IMG/VR virus record: IMGVR_UViG_3300021138_000148
Span: 1-26,157 of that record
Strand: one strand, 5' to 3'
Source of the DNA: a virus
DNA length: 26,157 nt
Position numbers and translations under genes: made by a program. The notes beneath the pieces were generated by a model that saw nothing but the letters and a program-made list of their open reading frames with translations, did no database searches and had not been told where the DNA came from. Shown here one piece after another: positions 15,682 to 21,553 of the stretch. Numbering within the stretch: the first letter of the stretch is position 1; each line of letters begins with the position of its first letter.

Positions 15682-15945
15682 TCAATCCTCGATCAACGAT
15701 TGCTGACTGAACGGGTCCTCGAGCGACCGCTCGGTCTCCGCTTGGTCGACGAACTGCTCGTTCAAGGTCGGCAGCGGGTCGCATGCAGATCCTTCCTCCC
15801 ATCGAGCGTTGATTCCTCGCAGATGGCGAAACTCCTTCTCGGAGTCGAACGTGCCAGCTGCTTTGGCGATCTTGTACCGCTCTCTCGGTGGAAGTGACCA
15901 GTAGGCGGCTGCTTCTTCGTCCGTCATGCGCTGGGATTGGGTCAT
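15682..15945 (-). CDS. First gene of the late operon, unknown function
   Basis: An 87-residue protein preceded by a good ribosome site (GGGAGG) before ATG 15945. Residues 1-20 read MTQSQRMTDEEAAAYWSLPP, followed by RERYKIAKAAGTFDSEKEFRHLRGI, a helical stretch, and an acidic end (DQAETERSLEDPFSQQSLIED). I do not recognise a family. It stands alone at the head of the packaging module after a 285-bp regulatory gap, so its promoter probably drives the late genes. A role in packaging or late control is a guess from location only. Confidence 0.7.
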   Translation of the reverse strand: MTQSQRMTDEEAAAYWSLPPRERYKIAKAAGTFDSEKEFRHLRGINARWEEGSACDPLPTLNEQFVDQAETERSLEDPFSQQSLIED

Positions 15946-15977
15946 GGTCGACCTCCCGAGATGTGCGCAGACGCAAA

Positions 15978-16007
15978 GCGACCGCCACACCGGGGTGCAG
16001 CGGTCGC
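15978..16007. promoter_or_regulatory. Strong hairpin in the late-operon leader
   Basis: Perfect 8-bp stem gcgaccgc/gcggtcgc with an inner CACC/GGTG stem. On the minus strand it is followed by TTTGCG, so it could act as a weak terminator or as an attenuator/antitermination target 33 bases ahead of ATG 15945. Confidence 0.55.
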
Positions 16008-16067
16008 AAACTAACTACATACAGGATACATCGCCGATGTGCCTTGAGATTACTGCTGGGGACAGAT

Positions 16068-16087
16068 TTGACCGGAAATTTTGTCAA
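16068..16087. promoter_or_regulatory. Inverted repeat TTGAC-N10-GTCAA (operator or -35 region)
   Basis: A perfect 5-bp dyad. On the minus strand it includes a consensus TTGACA -35 box pointing at the late genes, but no good -10 lies 16-18 bp further on. It may bind a late regulator. The surrounding gap (15946-16230) is A+T-richer than the genes and holds no convincing ORF. Confidence 0.4.
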
Positions 16088-16195
16088 GACCCATCGAACG
16101 GCAATTGTTTCAATTTCGGGACGATTGTTGCAGGTGGGTGTTCCACAATTCGGTCGATGGCGTTCATTGTGCGGAATCTGTGCAGATTTGTTGCA

Positions 16196-16214
16196 CCGCC
16201 ATAACATTCGGCGG
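16196..16214 (-). terminator. Hairpin just after the early operon
   Basis: Stem ccgcc/ggcgg with a 9-base loop, 16 bases after the stop of the last early gene. No T-run follows on the minus strand, so if it terminates it does so weakly or with Rho. Confidence 0.3.
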
Positions 16215-16230
16215 CATAAAGACTTCGATA

Positions 16231-16509
16231 TCAGCCGTTATCAAGCTTCTCTCCGCACTTAGGGCAGTAGCGGTAGCCCATGTCAGCGTAGATATCGTCA
16301 GAATAGACATTGCTGGTCCAGTCGGCGTGGTCGCATACTTCACGAGTGTTGGATACTTCGCTGTCGTGGTGAACTTCCGCCTCCCAAGCGTCAAGCACCT
16401 TGATTACGTCGCAGGGCCAACCGTGCATACAGGAACGACACCACGGGCCAACCTTGCTTTCAAGGCACCGATGCTTGTATCGCAGGGCATCTCGCTCTTG
16501 CTGGTTCAT
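16231..16509 (-). CDS. Small protein with C-terminal zinc knuckle, last early gene
   Basis: A 92-residue product from ATG 16509, which overlaps the previous stop by one base (TGATG); an in-frame ATG at 16521 is less likely. Cysteines fall in groups: CLESKVGPWCRSCMHGWPC near residues 15-33, a lone Cys in EVCDHADW, and a final YRYCPKCGEKL. The spacing suggests one or two zinc sites, the last like a half rubredoxin knuckle. I do not recognise the family. It closes the long early operon and is followed by a hairpin. Confidence 0.7.
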   Translation of the reverse strand: MNQQERDALRYKHRCLESKVGPWCRSCMHGWPCDVIKVLDAWEAEVHHDSEVSNTREVCDHADWTSNVYSDDIYADMGYRYCPKCGEKLDNG

Positions 16510-16643
16510 CACTGCCCCCACTCAATGCCGATGATGTGGTGACCGAACCGCAGGGCAACGAAGCGGACTCCAAAGATTTGAATGTCCATCGTGAGCTCTA
16601 GGCCGAAGTTGACCAGGTCGGAGCGTTCGTGGAACGGTTTCAC
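16509..16643 (-). CDS. Hypothetical 44-residue protein
   Basis: From GTG 16643, overlapping the previous TGA (GTGA), to a TGA that touches the next ATG. The product VKPFHERSDLVNFG... IQIFGVRFVALRFGHHIIGIEWGQ alternates hydrophobic and polar residues, suggesting a small beta hairpin. Support is the exact overlap with both neighbours; there is no recognisable family. Confidence 0.55.
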   Translation of the reverse strand: MKPFHERSDLVNFGLELTMDIQIFGVRFVALRFGHHIIGIEWGQ

Positions 16644-16813
16644 AACTTGCCTCCGAACAGCATTCGAACGTGGCGCTCCGCTTGACGGTCGAGGTAGTCG
16701 GTAAGCCTCGCCAAATCTGCAACTTCCGAGTTGCCATTTCTACGGATCGTCATTTCAGTATCGGATTCGATAACGTTTTGACGCTTGCGCTTAGGCCACG
16801 GCAGGAACCGCAT
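16640..16813 (-). CDS. Hypothetical basic 57-residue protein
   Basis: From ATG 16813 (in TAATG with the previous tiny ORF; an ATG at 16825 is an alternative). It begins MRFLPWPKRKRQN, a basic and aromatic segment, then a polar stretch, and ends in a helix (VADLARLTDYLDRQAERHVRMLF). No family was recognised. The basic N-terminus and terminal helix could fit a nucleic-acid or membrane-surface binder, but this is only a possibility. Confidence 0.55.
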   Translation of the reverse strand: MRFLPWPKRKRQNVIESDTEMTIRRNGNSEVADLARLTDYLDRQAERHVRMLFGGKL

Positions 16814-16884
16814 TAGCGGCTCCAACCAGCAGCGACGAGCAGCCAGATGATGGCAAGGCAGAGAACCAAGGTTGGCGTGGTCAT
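16813..16884 (-). CDS. Possible 23-residue single-span membrane peptide
   Basis: ATG 16884 overlaps the previous stop (ATGA) and its TAA overlaps the next ATG (TAATG). The product, MTTPTLVLCLAIIWLLVAAGWSR, is one hydrophobic helix. The precise fit on both sides favours translation, but at this size the call is tentative. Confidence 0.4.
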   Translation of the reverse strand: MTTPTLVLCLAIIWLLVAAGWSR

Positions 16885-17126
16885 CGGTCCATCAACTCCA
16901 ACTTCACGTCAAGGCCTTCGACGTGGTTCGTGATGATGTCGTTCAGTCGCTCGAAGGCGTCGTCCCATGCTGCGTTCCAGCCTCGGGTATAGGCGGCGTC
17001 CTCGGCGTCATCGCCTTCGTGGTTGCCTTCGGTGGCTCGTTGCCAGCGGCTTTGGAACCGTTCGGCGATGAGCTCGAGGAGCAATTCCTCGTGCCGGTTG
17101 ATGCTGGCGACAACTTGTCGGTTCAT
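16881..17126 (-). CDS. Hypothetical 81-residue acidic helical protein
   Basis: From ATG 17126 (ATGA overlap with the upstream gene). The product is mostly helical: NRQVVASINRHEELLLELIAERFQSRW, an acidic middle (HEGDDAEDAAYTRGW) and a closing helix (AAWDDAFERLNDIITNHVEGLDVKLEL). The YTRGWNAAWDDAFERL segment is a pattern I have seen in small phage proteins, without known function. It is part of the continuous early operon. Confidence 0.7.
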   Translation of the reverse strand: MNRQVVASINRHEELLLELIAERFQSRWQRATEGNHEGDDAEDAAYTRGWNAAWDDAFERLNDIITNHVEGLDVKLELMDR

Positions 17127-17251
17127 TGGGTCTCCGTTTCGGTGAATCGTGGGCATGGGGCGTTGTTGCGAAGTGGGTCGTGTGGGCACTCGTTGCACCA
17201 GCCGTTCGGTTCGTGCTCCTTGAGCGTGTGCCCGCAGCTGCAACGGCTCAC
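17123..17251 (-). CDS. Cysteine-rich microprotein, 42 residues
   Basis: From GTG 17251 (GTGA overlap) to TGA overlapping the next ATG. The product has C4, C6, H8, H13, C19, C22 and C34: CSCGHTLKEHEPNGWCNECPHD... CPRF. This CxCGH-H-CxxC-C-F arrangement matches that of the gene at 18134-18280 and predicts one zinc site. Function is unknown; such microproteins are frequent in actinophage early regions. Confidence 0.6.
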   Translation of the reverse strand: MSRCSCGHTLKEHEPNGWCNECPHDPLRNNAPCPRFTETETQ

Positions 17252-17481
17252 AGCAACGACCCGCAGACGGGCTCAGGTGATCCGGGTTCGCCCTGGTTGA
17301 CGATGCGGTTGCAGCGATCACAACGCAACGGTCCGACCTGATCCTTTGGGCGCCAAGCGAACGTGCGGAACCAACCGAGTTCTCGGTTCGCAATTGCGTT
17401 GTATTGGCACGGGATGCAGTGCACCTTGAAGAATTCCTCGTGGCTCAGCACCTTGACGTAGTAGGAACCGTCGTTAGTCAC
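17248..17481 (-). CDS. Hypothetical 77-residue protein with CxxC pairs
   Basis: Starts at 17481, overlapping the previous stop by eight bases. It contains CIPC and CDRC about 32 residues apart (VHCIPCQYNAIANRELGWF..., LRCDRCNRIVNQGE), consistent with a zinc ribbon, and one further Cys near the end. The family is not recognised. It sits among other small Cys-rich genes of the early operon. Confidence 0.65.
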   Translation of the reverse strand: MTNDGSYYVKVLSHEEFFKVHCIPCQYNAIANRELGWFRTFAWRPKDQVGPLRCDRCNRIVNQGEPGSPEPVCGSLL

Positions 17482-17668
17482 GGGTCGCTCGCAGTTCGTC
17501 GTCGATCAGCGTCACAGTGCGTCCCTTGTTGGCGCCGAGTTCGATGCGCTCCTTGTGGGTCATGTTGCCAAGGTGTGCTGCCTCAACGTCGGACAAGATC
17601 AGAACTTTCAGGTCGTCGGTGTGCCCGTAGGCGCCGGTGTAGCCGTTGATCCAGATGGGGATATTCAC
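17474..17668 (-). CDS. Hypothetical 64-residue protein
   Basis: ATG 17668 follows a good ribosome site (AAAGGAGC) inside the preceding DUF1003 gene. The product MNIPIWINGYTGAYG... LKVLILSDVEAAHLGNMTHKERIELGANKGRTVTLIDDELRATRD mixes a beta-like start with a helix and is acidic at its end. No family was recognised. It overlaps both neighbours by a few bases, in keeping with the early operon. Confidence 0.65.
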   Translation of the reverse strand: MNIPIWINGYTGAYGHTDDLKVLILSDVEAAHLGNMTHKERIELGANKGRTVTLIDDELRATRD

Positions 17669-18087
17669 TGTTGCTCCTTTGAGACGATTTGGTGGACTTC
17701 TCGAGTGAGGTCGTGGAGTTGGTCGATCACGTCGACCGCTTCCTGCGTAAACCGCTTGGTGGCTTCGCTGACCTCAAGGTGGTGGATTGCCTGCTTCGCT
17801 GCAATGGCGTCGGCACGCTTGGCGGCAATCAGCAAGATGGCTCCCTGGAGGCCTGCCAGCATCGACAGGAACAGGTTGAGCAAAATGTAGGGGTACGGGT
17901 CCCAACCGCTTTGGCCGAGGATCTCGCTGTTGATGAACGCCCACAGCGCCATGACGCTAAGGAAGCCAAAGACGAACGGCCACGAACCCATGCCGTTGCG
18001 CACGGTGTCGGCGGCACGCTGGCCAATCGTCAGCTCGTAGCCCGTCGGGACTGCTGGGTGGTCACGCCAACTCAACGGTGCCTCCAT
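17665..18087 (-). CDS. DUF1003 membrane protein
   Basis: A 140-residue protein fitting the DUF1003 family: RAADTVRNGMGSWPFVFGFLSVMALWAFIN (first membrane helix, about 36-52), the WDPYPYILLNLFLSMLAGLQGAILLIA signature (second helix, about 65-88), and a cytoplasmic KRADAIAAKQAIHHLEV helix followed by a coiled-coil-like C-terminus. DUF1003 proteins are common bacterial inner-membrane proteins of unknown role. In a phage early operon it may alter the host membrane, for instance in exclusion of other phages or ion balance, but no evidence here decides. It starts at ATG 18087. Confidence 0.85.
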   Translation of the reverse strand: MEAPLSWRDHPAVPTGYELTIGQRAADTVRNGMGSWPFVFGFLSVMALWAFINSEILGQSGWDPYPYILLNLFLSMLAGLQGAILLIAAKRADAIAAKQAIHHLEVSEATKRFTQEAVDVIDQLHDLTREVHQIVSKEQQ

Positions 18088-18137
18088 GGGCGCAGGTAAC
18101 CATGCCAGGTGATGATGATGTGCCAGATGTGAGTCAT
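18072..18137 (-). CDS. Possible 21-residue peptide
   Basis: From ATG 18137 (ATGA overlap with the preceding gene) to a stop inside the DUF1003 start region. The product MTHIWHIIITWHGYLRPWRHR is hydrophobic then basic and unusually rich in His and Trp. It may only serve to couple translation of the next gene. Confidence 0.3.
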   Translation of the reverse strand: MTHIWHIIITWHGYLRPWRHR

Positions 18138-18280
18138 TCCTCGACCTCCTCGAACGTGGTGCATGCGCACTCTTTGTTGCCTTCGCTGGACCGCCACCAG
18201 AACAAGCACTGAGGCCGGTGGTGGTAGCCGATGTGCCCGCACTTGCAGAGCCGGTGCGCCTGGCTGTAGTCCTCGGTCAC
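18134..18280 (-). CDS. Cysteine-rich microprotein, 48 residues
   Basis: From GTG 18280 (GTGA overlap). It carries C12, C14, H16, H20/H21, C25, C38 and C40: CKCGHIGYHHRPQCLFWW... ECACTTFEE. One zinc site is likely. It has the same layout as the product of 17123-17251 and resembles the 71-residue protein at 21338-21553. The role is unknown. Confidence 0.6.
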   Translation of the reverse strand: MTEDYSQAHRLCKCGHIGYHHRPQCLFWWRSSEGNKECACTTFEEVEE

Positions 18281-18840
18281 GACGCCTCCTTGGACTGCAC
18301 GCTGGCGATGAACGCCATGCGGTCGGGACGGCCCGCCCTGAGCCACGCCTTGTAGTCGCTTGAGCAGAACCCGGCTCGGATTCGGTCGTCGCCAACACCT
18401 GAGACGTCACGCAGGCAGGCAATGCACTGATCAAGCGTGGTCACACGGCCTCGCAGCGCGTCGACGGTGTGACGCAGGTAGGCGTGGCGCTTTTTGACCA
18501 ACTCGGCGTACGACACGATGCCGAGGAAGTACGCCAGCAGCTCAACCGAAGCGTCTCGCACCGGATCGAGCTGGTTGTGGAAGCGCCAATCGTCCTCACG
18601 CTTCTCGTCGTCGGGCAAGCCTCGAAGTGCTGCCTGCTCAGTAGGCGTGGACTCGCTGCTCCCACCGCCACCGACTGAGAAGCCACCTGACTTGAACCCG
18701 TCGGCGGTCGTGCGCATCTTGATCGACTGCACGATCCGGGCGAGGTCTGCTGCGGTGATCTTGGCGAGGGTCTCTCGGACTTCCTCGAGGTCGGCCATGT
18801 ACCGCTCGACTCGGCGCTTCTCAGATGGCGACAGGCTCAT
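18277..18840 (-). CDS. Hypothetical 187-residue early protein
   Basis: From ATG 18840. Three parts are visible: an N-terminal helix (SEKRRVERYMADLEEVRETLAKI), a Gly/Ser-rich linker (GGFSVGGGGSSES, residues 52-64), and a C-terminal half with helix ASVELLAYFLGIVSYAELVKKRHAYLRHTV, a CIACLRDV pair and GFCSSDYKAWLRAGRPDRMAF. The last segment recalls zinc-binding DNA-associated domains of actinophage regulators, but with three cysteines rather than four. I cannot name a family. It could be a regulator or nuclease accessory; unknown is the honest call. Confidence 0.75.
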   Translation of the reverse strand: MSLSPSEKRRVERYMADLEEVRETLAKITAADLARIVQSIKMRTTADGFKSGGFSVGGGGSSESTPTEQAALRGLPDDEKREDDWRFHNQLDPVRDASVELLAYFLGIVSYAELVKKRHAYLRHTVDALRGRVTTLDQCIACLRDVSGVGDDRIRAGFCSSDYKAWLRAGRPDRMAFIASVQSKEAS

Positions 18841-19220
18841 GCGGACTCCTTGATGGGGATCAGTGCTGGGACGTGATACTTGAGGACGTGCGCCTGGTAG
18901 GCCTCGACGCCGTAATCGACGGTGGTCTGGCGCGAAACGATGCCGCAGCCGTGATTGCCAAGGCAGGTGACCTCGAAGTTGAGACCGGACTTCTGCTTGC
19001 GGGCAATCTGAGCGACCAGACCGCAGTGGTCAATCTTGCGAGATCGGCTCTCAGGAACGTCGATCACCAACGAACGAGACGTCCAACCCGACCAGAAGTG
19101 GAACTCTCGACGGGTGAACGGTTGCGTGGCCTCAACGTCGACGTCGAAGTCTTCGGTGTTGAGTGTCCAGGTGCTGCCTTGGCGGGTCACTTTGTAAATG
19201 GTCAAGGGCTGGTCGTTCAC
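18837..19220 (-). CDS. Hypothetical 127-residue protein
   Basis: Start chosen at GTG 19220, which forms a GTGA overlap with the upstream stop; a longer form from 19244 is possible. The sequence is beta-rich (LTIYKVTRQGSTWTLNTED, FTRREFHFWSGWTSRSLVIDVPE) with three cysteines at HCGL, TCLGNHGCGI. No family was recognised. It lies between the possible helicase-loader-like gene and the 187-residue gene and is probably co-translated with both. Confidence 0.7.
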   Translation of the reverse strand: MNDQPLTIYKVTRQGSTWTLNTEDFDVDVEATQPFTRREFHFWSGWTSRSLVIDVPESRSRKIDHCGLVAQIARKQKSGLNFEVTCLGNHGCGIVSRQTTVDYGVEAYQAHVLKYHVPALIPIKESA

Positions 19221-19576
19221 AGGGTCACCTTCTTGCCTCGCCACAACTGCGGCAGGCTGGCTCGCAGCTCAGCCATCGCCTCCTGTGCAGCCGACTTGGC
19301 GACCTCGGGGTCGACCTTGGGCGCTGGTGCATCGGCCGGCGTGCCTCCTCGAGGCCGGCGTGACTGCAACCGAGCCTTGAAGTGAGCCGGCGTCGGCCGG
19401 CGATCCGGGCTTTGCACCGTCAGGTCGTCGATCACAGCCTGCGCTTCAGCCAACGACACCGAGTCGCTGTTTGAGCACATGATCAGCACCCACTCACGGG
19501 CTTCCTCGCGGCTCGTCGTCCGAGGCCACCGGCCTTCGATGCTGTGCAACACCGTGTACGCCTCATCGGAGTTCAT
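19217..19576 (-). CDS. Possible helicase-loader/inhibitor-like protein (G39P-type)
   Basis: A 119-residue protein from ATG 19576 (four-base overlap with the replication gene). The N-terminal helix (DEAYTVLHSIEGRWPR), the WVLIMCSNSDSVSLAEAQAVIDDLT segment and RRPTPAHFKARLQSR match the general course of short phage proteins related to SPP1 gp39, which brings helicase to the origin. Its neighbour is a replication-initiator-like gene, which fits. The C-terminal part is Pro/Ala-rich and then helical. The resemblance is by pattern and context only. Confidence 0.5.
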   Translation of the reverse strand: MNSDEAYTVLHSIEGRWPRTTSREEAREWVLIMCSNSDSVSLAEAQAVIDDLTVQSPDRRPTPAHFKARLQSRRPRGGTPADAPAPKVDPEVAKSAAQEAMAELRASLPQLWRGKKVTL

Positions 19577-20385
19577 GCCGCACCTCCTGCCAACTCCTGA
19601 AGGGCACGGTCGATCTCTGAGACCGGCAACGCCTCCTTAGACAACTTCGGCCAATTGCTGACGAGCCCCATTGGCGTCAACGCCATGGTCGGCCAGATGT
19701 CTTGGTAGATCTCCGCTCGAGCTTCGATTTCGCCTGGTGATGCTCCGACGTCTCGCAGCTGCTTCGCTGCGTAGCGAACCTTGCGCATCGCCTCTTTGGT
19801 CAGGTCACTTTGCTCGATCTTGCAGACAGCGATGAGTGCCTTGACGAGTGCAGCGTCACGAGGCTCTTTTGTGCGGACGACGAAGTCGTCTGCGTAAGTA
19901 TTTATCTCTGTCTCTGTCTCTGTCTCTGTCTCTGTCTCTTGCGCGCGCACTTCGGCGTGACGTGCGCGTGACATCACGCCCTTGTCACGCGTGACATGAG
20001 CGTGACGGGACTCCTCCTGTTCGGCTTGCCGTTGGCGTGCCCGCTCTTGACGAATCCTTGAGTTTTCACGGGTTTCGGCGACTTCGTCCTTGGAGGTCTG
20101 CCACTCGAGGTAGTCGTGGATGATGATGTTCTGCTTGCGCTTGTCCCATTTCCACAGTCCGCTGGCGATCAATTCCGTGACGCACTTTTCGTAGTCCGTG
20201 ACGTTGCAAAGACGCGGAAGTTTGCCCTTCGGGACAACTCCGTCCGTGAGGTACTTCTTTGAGTAGGTGAGACCGCAGACGTACATCCAGCAGCTCTCGG
20301 GTCCGAGCTCGAGGGCCTTCGGGTGGTCGGCAAAGTCAACGGAGAACCTGATCCAGTTCCCGATCATTCGGCGTGAACGCGCCAT
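19573..20385 (-). CDS. Replication initiator-like protein with winged-helix N-terminus
   Basis: A 270-residue protein; ATG 20385 follows AAGGAGGAAC, a strong ribosome site lying inside the end of the preceding whiB gene. Residues 8-98 (WIRFSVDFADHPKALELGPESCWMYVCGLTYS..., CVTELIASGLWKWD..., IIIHDYLEWQTSKDEV) match the N-terminal helix-turn-helix of phage replisome organisers. A charged coiled linker follows (ENSRIRQERARQRQAEQEE), then a run of five Glu-Thr pairs coded by a hexanucleotide repeat, and a C-terminal helical domain (PRDAALVKALIAVCK... WPTMALTPMGLVSNWPKL). It probably binds the phage origin and recruits helicase with the next gene product. Confidence 0.75.
   Translation of the reverse strand: MARSRRMIGNWIRFSVDFADHPKALELGPESCWMYVCGLTYSKKYLTDGVVPKGKLPRLCNVTDYEKCVTELIASGLWKWDKRKQNIIIHDYLEWQTSKDEVAETRENSRIRQERARQRQAEQEESRHAHVTRDKGVMSRARHAEVRAQETETETETETEINTYADDFVVRTKEPRDAALVKALIAVCKIEQSDLTKEAMRKVRYAAKQLRDVGASPGEIEARAEIYQDIWPTMALTPMGLVSNWPKLSKEALPVSEIDRALQELAGGAA
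19905..19940. repeat. Hexanucleotide microsatellite (TCTCTG) in the replication gene
   Basis: Five perfect TCTCTG units plus a sixth with one change. On the coding strand this reads GAGACA, giving alternating Glu-Thr. Unit changes keep the frame. Confidence 0.95.
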
Positions 20386-20387
20386 GG

Positions 20388-20660
20388 TTAGTTCCTCCTT
20401 AGGGAAAGACGGACTGCTGAGGGAATTGCTTTGTTGCGTGCTCGACGCATGCGTCGACGGGTGCGCTCTGAGGTGCCTCCCCATACGCCGTGGACCTCTC
20501 GGTTCACGAGGGCGTACTCCAGGCACTCCTCGATGACCGGGCACTCAGAGCAGACCCGGATCGCCGCTTCGACGCTCTCGCCTCGAGCGGGGAACATGAT
20601 GTTGGCCGGCACTCCCTTGCAGCGAGCCGCGAACATCCACTCTTGCTGGACGGCGCTCAT
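20388..20660 (-). CDS. WhiB-family regulator (second copy)
   Basis: A 90-residue protein from ATG 20660 (ATGA overlap). It has the four iron-sulphur cysteines C14, C37, C40 and C46 (ARCKG, VCSECPVIEEC), the GVWGG turn at residues 58-62, and a basic tail (RTRRRMRRARNK) for DNA contact. WhiB proteins bind a [4Fe-4S] cluster and the primary sigma factor and occur only in Actinobacteria and their phages. Here it probably redirects host RNA polymerase or represses host whiB2-type genes, as known for mycobacteriophage WhiB proteins. It is only about half the length of the other copy, 230 bp away. Confidence 0.92.
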   Translation of the reverse strand: MSAVQQEWMFAARCKGVPANIMFPARGESVEAAIRVCSECPVIEECLEYALVNREVHGVWGGTSERTRRRMRRARNKAIPSAVRLSLRRN

Positions 20661-20887
20661 CGGTTGACCGCCCATCTCCACGACGTCGACGTGCGCAGCT
20701 GCTGCTCGAGGACGACAACGGCGTGGTGCGCAGATTCGGCGTCGACGAAGTGCGCGTACCACGCAGGGTTGTCGCACCCGTCTCGGTAGCCGTAGGCCTT
20801 GACCTCATAGACGCCGGCAGCGGCAGTTGGCGATGACATAAGGGCTTGGATCTTCATTCCAGCCTGATGAATCGGAACTTCAATCAT
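20657..20887 (-). CDS. Hypothetical 76-residue protein between the two whiB genes
   Basis: From ATG 20887 after GAAGGAGGAAG, a strong ribosome site. The product (MIEVPIHQAGMKIQALMSSPTAAAGVYEVKAYGYRDGCDNPAWYAHFVDAESAHHAVVVLEQQ...) looks like a small alpha/beta fold: strand, strand, a GYRDGCDNPAWYAHF segment, then a helix. The family is unknown to me. Its place between the two regulators suggests shared control. Confidence 0.7.
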   Translation of the reverse strand: MIEVPIHQAGMKIQALMSSPTAAAGVYEVKAYGYRDGCDNPAWYAHFVDAESAHHAVVVLEQQLRTSTSWRWAVNR

Positions 20888-21354
20888 GCTTCCTCCTTCA
20901 ATGGCGTTTCGGTGTTGAACGATGCTGGGTAGCGGTAGAGGCCCTGGCAGACGGGACCGCAAAACGACTCCCTAATGGGCATGAGGCCCTCACGCTTGGT
21001 CTCTTGAATCCACGCACCGCACGTCCGGCAGTTGCCACCAGGGCGCGTTGTGGCTTTGCGGCGAACACCGGCCTCTTCGCGAATGCTTCGACGCTCTCTT
21101 GGCGTCAAGCCTCCCCAAATGCCGTGGGTGATGCTCTCGTGAGCCAATGCGTACTCTCGGCACTCGAGGTTGACCGGACAGGCTTGGCAGATCCTCTTGG
21201 CGGCGAACATCGCCGTTCGAGCGGTCTTCTGCGCGTCGTCGCCTTCTGGCCAGAACACGTCTTGGTGGCCTCGGCAAGCTCCCCTAGTCATCCACGAATC
21301 GGGAGCCGCCGGCACGCCGAGCGATGGAAGTGCGTAGTCAGACAAGTTCGTCAA
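20884..21354 (-). CDS. WhiB-family regulator with C-terminal zinc ribbon
   Basis: A 156-residue protein; start TTG 21354 is supported by GAAGGAG seven bases upstream. The WhiB core has C27, C56, C59 and C65 (ACRGH, ICQACPVNLEC), GIWGG at 78-82 and RERRSIRE after it. A second cysteine group follows: C109, C112, C132 and C136 (CRTCGAW... FCGPVC), a zinc-ribbon-like addition not part of standard WhiB proteins. The core should hold an iron-sulphur cluster and bind sigma factor; the addition could give extra DNA or protein contacts. It overlaps the upstream gene by 17 bases. Confidence 0.92.
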   Translation of the reverse strand: MTNLSDYALPSLGVPAAPDSWMTRGACRGHQDVFWPEGDDAQKTARTAMFAAKRICQACPVNLECREYALAHESITHGIWGGLTPRERRSIREEAGVRRKATTRPGGNCRTCGAWIQETKREGLMPIRESFCGPVCQGLYRYPASFNTETPLKEEA

Positions 21355-21553
21355 GTCCCAACTCCTTCAATCGGTCTTCGCCGTGCATAGCGAGCAACTC
21401 TTCGATGGTTCGAGGACGGTTGCACCACGACCCGCAGGTGCCGCAGGCGTCTTGGCTGTGCTCGACGTAGGCGCAGCCACAGGACCTACAGTGCAGCTGG
21501 ACGTAGATGACTTGAAGCACCTTCTCGGGCAACTCGAACAAAAACCGAGTCAT
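21338..21553 (-). CDS. Cysteine-rich 71-residue protein
   Basis: From ATG 21553 (TGATG). A hydrophobic N-terminus (TRFLFELPEKVLQVIYVQL) precedes CRSCGCAYVEH... CGTCGSWC, five to six cysteines and a His fit for one zinc site, then an acidic helical tail (TIEELLAMHGEDRLKELGLDEL). The layout resembles the microproteins at 18134 and 17123. No function was recognised. Confidence 0.7.
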   Translation of the reverse strand: MTRFLFELPEKVLQVIYVQLHCRSCGCAYVEHSQDACGTCGSWCNRPRTIEELLAMHGEDRLKELGLDELV

